Source of the DNA: Pinus tabuliformis
Taxonomy: Eukaryota > Streptophyta > Pinopsida > Pinales > Pinaceae
Length of the DNA stretch: 64,000 nt
Direction of reading: 5' to 3'
NCBI GenBank assembly: GCA_031772625.1
Contig: CM062812.1
Coordinates: forward strand, 734,797,714 to 734,861,713
Shown here: positions 1-11,358 of the stretch, piece after piece
Layout: each line of letters begins with the position of its first letter
Numbering within the stretch: position 1 is the first letter of the stretch
Notes under the pieces: generated by a model
What the model was told of the DNA's origin: nothing
What the model saw: only the letters and a program-made list of their open reading frames with translations
The model's database searches: none
Position numbers and translations under genes: made by a program

Positions 1-1080
1 ACTCCAAAATCAACACCAACTTTAGAAAAACAAAAGGAAACAAGCAAAATTGTTAAACAAATAGATCAACCCATTTTTGAACCCATAGATCAACCTATTT
101 TCGAAAGAAAACAAAAACATGAATCTCAATTTGCTATAATAGTTGAAACTATGATAGAAGAAGGGCAAGGATCCACTATCCTCACTCTAGAACAAAGACT
201 TCAATATAAAAAACAACAGAGAGAATGGAGAAGATAAAGAGAGGAAGAGGAAAAAAGAGAAGCTGATAGAAATAGAGAAGAAGAAAGAAAAATAGAGTAT
301 GATAACAAAAGACTAAATGGTAATGAATAAGAAAATACTGATGATCAGGAAGCTACTTTTGCCTTTCCAATAATAGATACAAGTACAATATTAGTAGAAG
401 CAGTGAAAATGAAAAACATTCCACCTTCTGTATTGCCTAACATTTATGGAATGTCAACATCTTGACTCATTTATGTTTGAATTCAATATCTTGTGTAGGA
501 CTTATGGATACACAGATGACACACAGAAGCTACACCTCTTTCTTGCTACTTTAAAAGTAGTAACATTAAAATGGTTCATGGGTTTAAGAGAACATGCAAT
601 GACTTCATGGGATCAGATGAAGATAATATTTCTCAAAGAGTATCAAGCCTATTGTAGGCCTAGGGACTCAAAAGAGGATTCCTTTAGAGTGACACAACAA
701 GAAGATGAAAGCTTAGAATAATATTTGGGAATATTTTCTTACAATTTTCAAAAATCTAAATAACACTCTCTGAACTCAGATACCATCCGCACAATCTTTC
801 TAAAAGGTATAATAGATGAATATCTTGACATTTTGAATGTAATGGTTAAGGGTGATATTTCAAACTTGTCATTTCATGAAATTGCAGATCTGTGTCAAAA
901 ATATTCAAGAGGAAGATCAAAATATGGAAGGAGAGATATTAGTTCAAAAGCTTCAAAATCAATAGCAGGAGGGGTAACAAGAGCAGAGATAGGGAGCTTG
1001 CTGGAAAACTTCAAAATAGATCTTCTAAACACATTAGGGACACAAGTAGATGTTTTAAGAGCTAACAAAAAGAAATAAGA
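1..1080 (+). pseudogene. E1 gag region (broken)
   Basis: Fossil gag of element E1. The first 300 bases read as a charged E/R/K-rich segment with a short internal repeat (IDQPIFE twice near bases 60-100). Bases 446-720 encode a retrotransposon gag core with a typical L-K-W-F motif followed by a W-D-x-M pattern. The continuation at 833-1075 matches the end of a gag core. Beyond it, bases 1270-1560 are rich in Q and Y codons, a low-complexity tail. The product would form the virus-like particle of the element. The region is clearly decayed. Confidence 0.7.
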
Positions 1081-2219
1081 ACAAGAGCAAATCTTAGCAA
1101 TCTTTTGTCCCAAATGTAGGAAGAAGCACCCATTAAGAGAATGTTCTTTGAATAGTATTCAGGTATGTGGCCTTTGTATAGAAAACAATTCAATACAAAA
1201 CTATCTAAAGTTGAAAGAATTGCAAATGAATCCAATGGAAGAAGTACAAGGAGTGGAAGACTTTTACTATGTGGCACCAAGAAGGCCTTGGCAGGCAAGT
1301 ATTCCTTGGCAATTCTATCAACAATTCTATCAGAAATTCCCTCAACAAAACTATCAGTATCCTCAAAATTCTTGGAATACCCCAATGCCGTAGCAAACTT
1401 GGACTCCACAACAATATTAAAACCAACCTGCAGAAGGTTGGAGAGGATATAGTTATGGAAACCAGCCACCTCAACAAATGTGTCCTCAACAATACCAACA
1501 ATAATACCAACAACAAGATCTTGCACCACTACTAACCCAACCACAACAGCTTTAGCTGCCTTTGAGCCACCCTAGACAAACTCAACTACCATCTCAGCTA
1601 GTAGCAAATCCGAATAACAAAATGGATAAACCTACATAAAATGTGGAAGAAGCAACATATTTTCCAACATACTCCATTCTTCCCATAAATGATGTCCATT
1701 TAAGGTCTAGGAAAGTAATGCATAATAATTTTCCTCCGATCCTAGAAGAACCAACTAACCAAGGAGAACAACTTGAAACATCACATTTAGAAAATCAAAG
1801 TCAGAAAGGAAAATCTGTAATAACTCAAACACCACCCTATCCAGAGAGGTTAGTAGAGAAGAAAATTTAAATGTCTCTTCCTGAATTTGATATTCTGGAT
1901 GAATTAAAAAATGCTTATGTCAAAATTCCTTTATTACAGGCAATAAAAGAAATTCCAATTTATGCTAAAATAGTAAAGGAGTTATGCATCAAGAAAATTG
2001 GTAAAAGGAAAAAGGATCCTACTACAATCCAAGTCATAGGAAAACTAGCTAGCCTCATGTCTACAAAGACAACAGTTGAAAAATATATTGACCCTGGCAT
2101 CCCTATGGCTACTATTTCAACTAATAATTTTTTCAATTCCAAACACATTAATAGATTTTGTAGCAGCTATAGACGTTATGACTATAGAGAGAATGAAACA
2201 TTTAAACTTAAACAATATT

Positions 2220-2504
2220 AGATCTACTACTACCATCTTAGAGTTAGCTGACAAATCTAAGGTTGTACCAGAAGGAATATTAGAAGATATCATAGTCTCT
2301 CTGGATTCATGGAAGTATCCTGTACACTTTCTCATTTTGAAGCCAAAAACAAACTTAGGAGGACATCCTCTAATCTTAGGCAGAACATGGTTAGCCACTG
2401 CTAATTCCTTTATAGGATGTAGATTAGGAAGTATGATTATTGTACATGGGGATGACAGAAATCACATCACACTTTATTCTCCAGCACAAGCACCTTATTT
2501 ATGA
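2220..2504 (+). pseudogene. E1 aspartic protease-like region (broken)
   Basis: The translated region contains a G-x-L-x-D-x2-V pattern followed by the LILGRTWLATA box. This is the conserved block near the end of the retropepsin-like domain of plant gypsy polyproteins. It lies between gag and RT, as expected. It would process the Gag-Pol precursor. It is only a relic. Confidence 0.6.
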
Positions 2505-2839
2505 TCATGGCTTGAAGGACAAGAACAACAACAAACTAAATTAGTTCTTAGTATTAACCAAGTCTTTGATCTTAGAGACGAAGAGGAGAATGAAGATCTA
2601 TTAGATCTTTTCATCTCAGAACCAGATATTTCATAGCAGCTTAGAGTAACCCAGTATGAAGCTACAAGTAATCTTCTGAACCACTGTTTTTAGGAAACCT
2701 GCACAATTCAATCATTGCAAGATTCATTCACAAATATTTCTCCTATTAATACAATTACCAATTAAAGAATTAAAACTACAGAGATTTATCCTGGAAAACA
2801 TTTGAATATTGGTGATAACTTATAAACGTCGCAAGAACA

Positions 2840-3710
2840 AGAGGTAATAGCATTGTTAAAGAAACATTCAAAAGATTTTTCCTGGGATTACACAGACATG
2901 CAGGGAATTCATCCTAAAAAATGTATCCACCACATCTATACTAATGATCATGTCAAACCAATAAGGCAGCATCAAAGGAGGATGAACCCCATGATGAAGT
3001 AAATAGTGAAAGAAGAATTAGAGAAACTGTTAAAAGTTGGATTCATCTCTCCTATTTCTGATGGTCAATGTGTTTCTCCATTAGTAATAGTGCCAAAGAA
3101 AAATAAGAAGTGGAGGATATGTGTAGATTACAAGGAATTGAACAAAGCCACATTAAAATATCATTTCCTACTATCATTTATTGATCAGGTACTAGATTCA
3201 TTAGGTGGGAAGAAATAATTTTACTTTCCAGATGGATTTAGTGGGTATAACTAGATTAGGATAGCATTAGAAGACTAGGACAAAACAAGGTTTACTTGCC
3301 CATGGGTAACATATGCATACAATGTTTTTCCTTTTGGGTTATGTAATGCACCTGCTACTTTCCAAAGCGTAGTCCTTGCAATATTTGCTGACCTGATCCA
3401 TGAATGTGTAGAAGTTTATATGGACAACTTCATTGTATCTGGAAACACATTTGACGACTGTTTGAAAAATCTTGAAAATGTTTTGAAAAGATGCATAGAG
3501 ACAAATCTATCCCTAAGTAATGAAAAATGCTACATGATGTTAACAGAAGGGATAGTGTTGGGGCACCATGTTTCTTCATTAGGAATTAAGGTGGACCCAA
3601 CAAAAATACAAGTCATTGTGAATTTAATACCACCTACAACTCAAAAGGAATAAGAAGTTTCTTGGGTTATGCACGCTACTATAGGAGATTTATTGAAAAT
3701 TTCAGTAAAA
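2840..3710 (+). pseudogene. E1 reverse transcriptase, first part (broken by the Sirevirus insertion)
   Basis: Gypsy RT blocks are recognisable in order: the SPLVIVPKK motif, WRICVDYKELNKAT, an FGLCNAPATFQ block near 3340-3365, the YMDNF box (place of the catalytic YxDD) near 3418, then LSNEKC and GIVLGHHVS. The coding region continues to the RFIENFS motif next to base 3700, where the Sirevirus LTR begins. The matching downstream half resumes at 13138. The RT is a fossil with several interruptions. Confidence 0.8.
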
Positions 3711-5467
3711 TCTTGGAAATAATACTGAGAGGGGGGGTGAATCAGTATTATCAAACTAATAATTTTTCCTTTCCATAATCAGATTCATATATGCTACTTC
3801 AATTAAGGGAACTCGTGTATATACACAACTATGTTTAGAGAAACTAACATATATACAACAAACTTATGATTCAGTTAATTCATCATATATTGATCTTTAA
3901 TCAGTGCATCAGAACCATATAAAATTAACCAGATGCAGTAAAAACAGAATAGATCATCACACATAAAACACACATGAACACCAAGATATAAGGTGGAAAC
4001 CCAATGTGAGTGAAAACCACCTACTGCAATCGGCTCTATCTTCTTTTAATAATAAGAGAATTATGCTTACAACTTTTGTACTGGTGCAGTCTTATACTAG
4101 TATGCAGGCTTCTACCTACAGAAAGATACAACCTTCTCTCGTTCTCCAGCTTCTACTGGAAGGGAGCTGCAACACCCTAGCTCTTGTACTAGCTCATATG
4201 TTTACTAGTGCGTAGGTGTCGTCCTGCAGAAGGCTACAACCTTCTCTTTTCTTCCAGGGACCACGTTTCATAAATTTTTAGATTGCATCCATCAACAACA
4301 TAGTTCAATCATCAAATATATCTACATCAACCAATCTCCTTTTGAACCAACCACAACCGGATAAATCAATCACTCCATCACTCTGATCATTCATAATGAT
4401 GTCACCAGAATACAGTAACCAGAACCCATGCAATAATCCAGAACACTGCAACAGCAAACATAAGCAACCAAAACATATTTTATAAGGTACACGCTACTTC
4501 CATGTGTCGAACCTACGTGTATACGTTCTTTCCTCAAAGCAAACCAACGTACAGATCTGCAAATCAAATTTATGATGTATACACTGTTTTGATATGTAGA
4601 ACCAGCGTGTATACGCTTCTTTTCTAAAGTGAACCTATGTACAGATCTGTAAAACATGATTTAAACATAACAACTATTCTAGAGTTCAGTCATACCCAGA
4701 TCATCATTTTTACAGACTACAACATGCGCCAATTATTCAGATACATGATCAAACCACATAAAGATAATTCACTTCAAGCCTTGAGATCCTGATACATCAT
4801 TAGATCTTATCCTTCATCAAGCACTAAGGTTCTTCCTTGGTTCATATCTAGCATGACACCATAAGCCAATAACCTACATATTAGATCTCACACTATATCA
4901 GATATTTGATACTTGCACACCTTGGCCTAATGATCTTCTCCTCCTTTTATAGTTTTAGGCCTTTCTCAATACCATGGACCAAAACCACTTAGGGCCAATA
5001 CCTTGGACCAAATACCTGGGGTCAATATCTCGGACCTGATACCTTGGACCAATACCATGGACCAAATACTTCAGACCAAAAATTTAGTTTTCTAAGGTAT
5101 ACGCACTTTTCCTTTTGTGAAAGTGCATGTGTACGTATACGCGACTTGTATACAGTGAACCCGTGTGTATACATGGCTTGGTCAATGGCGAACCTGCGTA
5201 TACCTCTCTTTCTTCATTCTGTGTAGTCTGATCGATAACTCTATGCTGTTAACCTGTACTACTATGATCTGTCATCTGAGTGAGTTGCTTTCTGAACTGA
5301 TTCCTTGAAGCTGCCTTACATTTCATCACACTTGTAGACACTCCTGTCATGCATTTTATCACATTTGATATCTCTTCTATAGATTCATCTCGTTACCATA
5401 TACAAGAGAGTTATTTTGCTACAAGTGGGTTGCCATCAATTACAACACATATATCATAATTCCAACA
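3711..5467 (-). repeat. Sirevirus 3' LTR
   Basis: Direct copy of 11359-13137. In element orientation it starts TGTTGGAATTATGATATA at 5467 and ends in a C-rich stretch and TTCCA near 3711; the left edge is uncertain by a few bases. It contains eight GTATAC palindromes and a series of TGGACC-containing repeats. The polypurine tract lies immediately outside at 5470-5481. Confidence 0.88.
4944..4952 (-). promoter_or_regulatory. TATA box of the Sirevirus 3' LTR
   Basis: On the minus strand the sequence reads CTATAAAAG, a canonical plant TATA box, followed by a purine-rich stretch. The same box is kept in the other LTR. It lies about 520 bases into the LTR, a plausible U3/R position. Transcription would start some 25-35 bases downstream (lower coordinates). 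Confidence 0.65.
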
Positions 5468-5469
5468 AT

Positions 5470-5635
5470 CTCCCCCTTTGGACTTGATGGCAACAACCAC
5501 ACCAACAAACACACCAAGTCACTCTCCCCCTTTGACATCAAGTTCAAAGGGTCATGCTCCCCCTAAGTGGATGTTGAAATCTCTGATATGCTACAGTTCT
5601 GATTGATCTCCCATGATCGAGTCCATGCTCCCCCT
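5470..5635 (-). other. Multiple polypurine tracts of the Sirevirus
   Basis: Four AGGGGGAG tracts on the minus strand at 5470-5481, 5524-5534, 5557-5564 and 5628-5635. The first abuts the 3' LTR and is the expected plus-strand primer; the others are spaced at 30-70 base intervals. Multiple polypurine tracts are a known Sirevirus feature. Confidence 0.75.
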
Positions 5636-6665
5636 GAGCATAACCAATGTCTTCATAAAGATGTTCTAAAAGAAGAAGATGACTCTATACGTACATCATA
5701 ATTAACCTTCCTATTACCAATGACACATGCATCCATGTCCCAACCAAGTGGGGATATACCAAATTTGACTCATCCACCCAACCAAGTGGGGATATACCAA
5801 TTGTTTATACATGACCGAAATATTACATCATCCTCCCCATGCATAGTGGGGGTACAAATTACATCATATGACCAAAAGGGACTCATGAACAGACAAAGAC
5901 TAATTATTATATCATGAGTCTTGATATGACCTTTACATTGAATGATATACATGGAATTTATAACAGAGACAAAATTTCTTAAAAGAGACCATGATAGTCA
6001 TCAGCAACTATCATCAGTAGCATCTGGACCAGCAACCTATTTATGTCCATCATTAGTTCCCAAAATATCATCAACCATGTTCACCCCCTGAACCTGTGCC
6101 ACCTATTCAGTATCAAATCTAATCATTGCATATGTCAGTAACAGATATCAAAGCATCATCATCAATTAGATATACATCAAGTGATCAACAACATCATGAG
6201 GACCTATATATCAACAGATTGAAATCATCATCAAATAGAGTAGATAATTGGCAGAACCATAGTAGACCCCCTTTTTCCTGAGTTTGGCCCACTGATTTTC
6301 TTCAAACCAACATATATGTGACTGTGTCTACAAAAACTCACTTCTGTACCCGACTACACTTCATGAAACTCGCATATAACTAACTTTCTCTAAAAAATAG
6401 GATTTAACAGCAAGATGATGCAAAAACTACTCCCAAATTTTGTCTGAGATATTCAAATGTCTCTCTGGGCAGTGGTTTAGTGAATATATCAACAACCTAT
6501 TCTTTGGAGGGAACATACTCCAATTTGACTTTTTGTTCAAGCACTTGTTCACGTAGGAAATGATATTTGATGGGTATGTGCTTGGTCTTGGAGTGCATGA
6601 CTGGATTCTTTGAAATACTAATGGCACTTGTGTTATCTCATAGAATGGAGATGGGTGGAGTACAT
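5636..6665 (-). other. Sirevirus 3' non-coding region between RNase H and polypurine tracts
   Basis: About 1 kb without convincing coding content. It holds a near-perfect repeat of 21 bases (CCAACCAAGTGGGGATATACC at 5740-5760 and 5778-5798) and a weaker third copy near 5838-5858. Sireviruses often carry extra sequence here, sometimes an env-like ORF, but I see no such frame. Confidence 0.5.
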
Positions 6666-6669
6666 GTGA

Positions 6670-7900
6670 TCTAAATATCTTATAAGTTTTGCATCATCCA
6701 AAGTAATTGTGTGCAACAAGATGTAGCAGCGATGTATTCTGCTTCAATTGTAGATAATGAAATTGAGCTTTGTTTCTTGTTGAACCAAGACACTAACCTG
6801 GAACCCATATAGAATGCACCACCACTAGTGCTTTTTTTTCCATCAACACTTCTTGTGAAATCTGCATCTGTATATGCATGAAGTGTGAGATCTGTATCTC
6901 TAGGATACCATAAGCCAAAGTTATGTGTTCCTTGAAGATATTTGAAAACTCTTTTGACTGCCTGAAGACATGATTCCTTTAGATTTGCTTGGAATCTTCC
7001 AACTATTCCCACTACATGCATGATGTCTGATCGGGTATCTGTTAGATAAAGCAGACTGCCAATCATGGATCTGTAAGTTTGTTGATGTACTACTGTTGAT
7101 TCATCATTTGAGCTGAGACTACATCCTATTACCATTGGAGTACATACTAGTTTAGAATCTTCCATTGCATACCTTTTCATGATCTGTTTGAGATATTTGG
7201 TTTGTGAGAGAAAAATACCATCTTTATTTTGTTGCACTTGTAGACCAAGAAAGTAGGTAAGCTCACCAACTGAGGACATTTCAAATTCTTGCTGCATTAC
7301 TAAAGAAAAATTCTGACTCATGGATTCTTCATTGCTATCAAAAATGATATCATCAACATACACAACAATTATTAGCAATTTATCAGTGTCAATCTTTGTA
7401 TATAGATTGCTATCTGCTGACCCCTTTGAAAAACCTTGTTGATGGAGTTATTTGTCAAGATGGTAATACCATGCCCTTGGAGCCTATTTTAGACCATAGA
7501 GAGCATTTCTGAGTTTGCATACAACTTTTGCATCATTTCCAAGAATGAATCCTTCTGGTTATTCAATATGGACTTCTTCTTCTAAGTCTCCATTAAGAAA
7601 GGCAGATTTTACATCCATTTGGTATACTTTGAATTTCTGAAAACTAGAAAGAGCAAGAAAGTTTCTGATGGCTTCAATTCTAGCAACATGTGCAAAAGTC
7701 TATTCAAAATCTATACCTTCTTGTTTAGAATATCCTTTACAAACAAGTCTAGCCTTATTTCTAATAATTTCTACATTTTTATTCAACTTGTTTTTGAATA
7801 TCCATTTAGTTCCTATGATATTCTTATCATGAGGTCTAGGAACTAATTCCCAAGTATTATTTTTTTAAATTTTCTCAAGTTCTTCATTCGTGGCCTTGAC
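6670..7900 (-). pseudogene. Sirevirus reverse transcriptase and RNase H (broken)
   Basis: The region 6680-7378 carries the copia RT core YVDDIIF, a FLGLQVQQ motif, the YRSMIGSLLYL block and the RNase H motifs LHAYTDADF and LSTIEAEY with the SCC-x-Q-x-LW ending. Upstream sequence to about 7900 matches the start of the RT domain. The closest lineage by motif is SIRE/Maximus. This is the most readable part of the element, but broken. Confidence 0.88.
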
Positions 7901-8099
7901 CCAACATTCATCTCTGCATACTTCATTTACGTTTTGAGGTTTAGTTGAAGATAGTAATGTTAGATAGCTTGAAGCTTCAGCAATGGTTCTTCTAGTCTGC
8001 ACACCTACTCCTTTTTCTCCTAAAATTTGAGCTTCTAGATGATTTTTCTGAACATACCTGGATGAAGCCTTTTCTTCTATCATTATTTCTTCTTTTGGT

Positions 8100-9430
8100 G
8101 CTTCATTGGTTTCTCGAATCAATGTGATTTGATGTGGGAAAATGATCCTCATCTTCTTCATAATCTTCGATTTTTATCTGTTTTGGATTTTTGCATGCTT
8201 CATCAACCATAACATCAATACTTTCAATAATTTTCCTAAGTCTTTTATTGTAACATTTATATCCTTTACTTCGGGAAGAGTAGCCAAGTAGAATACCTTC
8301 ATCTGCTCTAGGTTCAAACTTACCAAGTTTTTCATGAGTCCTTTTGATGTAACATTTGCTTCCAAAAACTTTGTAGTATTTTACAGTAGGAGTCTTACCA
8401 TACCAAAGTTCATGTGGAGTTTCAGTGTTGTTTACCCGAACATTTGCTTGGTTGAGAATGGTGATGGCGGCGAATGCATCTTCACCCCAAAAGGTTGCAG
8501 GAGTTCCAGATTCATCTAGCATAGCACGAGCCATTCGTTGAATGGTTCTGTTCATCCTTTCTACCACTCCATTTTGTTGAGGAGTCCTTGCGGTGGAGAA
8601 CTGCCTTTTTATTCCATGTGGTTCACAGAAGTCAAAGAATTCATCTGAGGTAAATTCACCTCCTTGATCATATTTGAGGCATTTGATTTTGCAATCTGAT
8701 TCATTTTAAACCAAATCTTTGAAGGCTTTGAACTTTTCAAATGCTTCATCTTTATGCTTTAGAAGACCTATCCAACACATTCTCGAAAAATCATCAACGA
8801 ACAATATAAAATATTCTTCTCCAGAAGGTGATTTTTTTCTTAATGGGCCACATAAATCAGTATGAACAAGTTCAAGAGGCTTACAAGCTGACCCTTCCTT
8901 TTCAATGAATTGAGATCTGGTTTGTTTACCGAATTGACATGATTTCCATATAGTATTTTTAGGAATGTTGATATTAGGAAGATCACAAACAACTTGGAAT
9001 CTGCATGCTTTTCCTATTTGAGAAAAGCTTAGATGTCTCAATCTTCTATGCCATAGCCAGTTTTCATCATTTTTTATTAGATAGCATTGTTGTTGTCCTC
9101 CCTTGAGTATTTATAGTTTGTTTGGAGTTCTTGTCCCTTTGATAACGGTTTCTCCTATATCAAGCTCACAAACAACACATCCATTTGATCGAAACACTAC
9201 CTTTCCTTGATCACACATTTGACTCACACTCAACAGATTATGCTTTAAGCCATCAACATACATAACATTCCCGGCTTTAACTTTTTCTTTCAAGAAAATA
9301 GAGCCTTTACCTTTTATGACAACAGGAGTGTCGTTTCCAAATGAGACGTTCTTTTCCTTTTCTAAGGCATTATATGAGTGTAGTTTTCCTCTGTCACTTG
9401 TCATGTGTTTTGAGCATCCATTGTCAATTT
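8100..9430 (-). pseudogene. Sirevirus protease, GAG-pre-integrase and integrase region (broken)
   Basis: Reading along the minus strand: a copia protease remnant (motif related to DSGCSRHMT, near 9400), the LLSVSQMCDQG block, a GAG-pre-integrase region, the integrase core start ELVHTDLCGPL near 8930 and the FVDDFSR motif. The integrase end ERMNRTIQ...PATFWGE is at 8480-8567, then a C-terminal region with an LGYS motif. It would have inserted the cDNA. Fossil. Confidence 0.85.
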
Positions 9431-11298
9431 ACCACTGGTTTTCTCGTCCTTCTGCATATAAGGCTATACCACATCTTTCTGTTTGTAGTTCTTTCTTTCT
9501 CCATGTTTTGGGATTTAATGGAGTTTTCTTCTTTTGAGCTATTTGACGAAATTTACTCCTACATTTAGATTCTTCATGGCCAAAGTTGTTACAGATTGAG
9601 CATTTTGTTTCATTTTCAGGAAGAGAAAAGTTATTATATGAACTTTTCTTGATCCCTGTCACATTTCTTTGATTTCGTGCTTCTCTAGTCATGATAGTTT
9701 TGTAAGAAAAACATTGAGCAGCTTTGTGTCCAAAATTATGACATGAGAAACATTGACCATCAAAGAAGTTCCCTCGATTATCGAATCTATCGACCTGTTG
9801 ATTGTAGTTGAAGTTCCTCCTACTGACATGTTGATTGTAGTTTCTATTGATATTCTTTGAGGCAGATTGAGTACGATTTACCTGAGGTTGATTGTGTCTT
9901 CTGTTCATCCTTGAAGTAAATTGAGCCTGATTTACCTCGTGATCAGATTTATGCCTTTGCTAATGATTGTCGAATTGTTCACTGCTCTTTGCTGCATTAA
10001 GATAGCTTTTAGTGGAGGTTGACGACTTCTGTGATTGAGATGTTTCTTCACTATATCCAAGATCTGTCTTTATCAGAGGAGAGCACTTCACTTTGATAAT
10101 TTCATTTAATGTTTCTGATCCTTTAGAAAATCTAAGATTGAGAGCTTTTGTTTTCTCAAGATCCTTTCTTAGACCCACAATTTCACATTCTAGATTTTCA
10201 TTGTGTTTTTCTCTTTCAGCAAGTTGGTATCAAGGTATCTATAATGATATTCTTTTCTTCTAAACAGATTTTGAGTTTAGAGATTTCTTCATAAAGGTCA
10301 TATTCATCTAAAGCATCCAAAAAATTATCATCTTCATAAGCCATCAGAAGTCTATAGTCATTACTATTTTCATCTTCATCACTATTTGATAAACTACCGC
10401 TATCTTCATGAGTATAGTAGCTCTTTTTACTTACACTTTATTTTCTATTCCATTTTGCAATTTCCTTCCCTTTATCATATTTATCTTTATGAGGACATTT
10501 GGCAGCATAATGACCGACTCTACCACAGGCAAAACATTTGAATGGTAGTTTACCTCTGAATCTACCAGAACCCCATTGAAGATTCTTGACAAAGTTCACT
10601 TCCTCTTCTTCTTCTGAAATATGTCCTCATTCATTGAGTTCTTCTTTTCCTTTTGTTGAAGCTTTAAATGTGGCTTCTCTCATATCTAATGGACCTCCTT
10701 TTATCATCTCAAAGGTAGTTAAGATTACATGAAGCTGTGTCATAGTAATAGTCTATAGATCCTACTTTTCCTCTATGGAAGATACTTTTCATTCAAATTT
10801 AGCAAATAAGGATCTTAAAACTTTTTCAACTAAGGTAACTTCCTTTATCTCTTCACCTAGATTCTTCAAGCAATTAACAATCTTATCTATATGTAAGAAG
10901 TAACTAGCTACACTTTCATCATTGTGCATCTTGAGAGTTTCATATTGAATTCTGAGAGTTTGCAGTTTAGCACGTTTTACCTGAGATTCTCCTTCGTATG
11001 TTAGAAAGATTTTGTCACATATTTCCTTGGCTGATTTGAGCTACATAACTTTGACAAAATCTGATTGTGACAGACTTCCCAATAATGTATTGATAGCCTT
11101 GGCATTGGTTTCATATTGCTTTTTACTTGTTGCATCTGTAGAGATTGCTGAGGGAAATGTATATCTTCCTTCCACAGTTTCCCAGACATCTGTTCCAAGA
11201 GATTGAAGATAGGCTAGGGTTCTTACCTTCCAATAAACAAAGTTGCTCCCATCAAAGATTGGCGGTCTGATGGATCTCCCGCTTTCTTGATTACTCAT
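9430..11298 (-). pseudogene. Sirevirus gag with zinc knuckles (broken)
   Basis: The gag start at 11298 (MSNQESGRSIRPPIFDGSNF) is a UBN2-type copia gag with the F-x-G-x-N-F-x-Y-W-K signature. Three CCHC zinc knuckles follow: one at about 10493-10540 (CFACGRVGHYAAKC) and two within 9429-9908 (CFSCHNFGHKAAQC and CSICNNFGHEESKC). Between them are an acidic stretch and basic Q/N-rich stretches. It would package genomic RNA in the particle. Broken. Confidence 0.82.
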
Positions 11299-11344
11299 GA
11301 TGATGTATCTTCCTTCAAGAGATCAAGCTTCATCTGAAGGACTT

Positions 11345-11356
11345 GCTTTGATACCA
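11345..11356 (-). other. Sirevirus primer-binding site
   Basis: The minus strand reads TGGTATCAAAGC, one mismatch from TGGTATCAGAGC, which pairs with the 3' end of initiator tRNA-Met. It is two bases inside the 5' LTR. This fixes the element's orientation. Confidence 0.88.
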
Positions 11357-11358
11357 AT

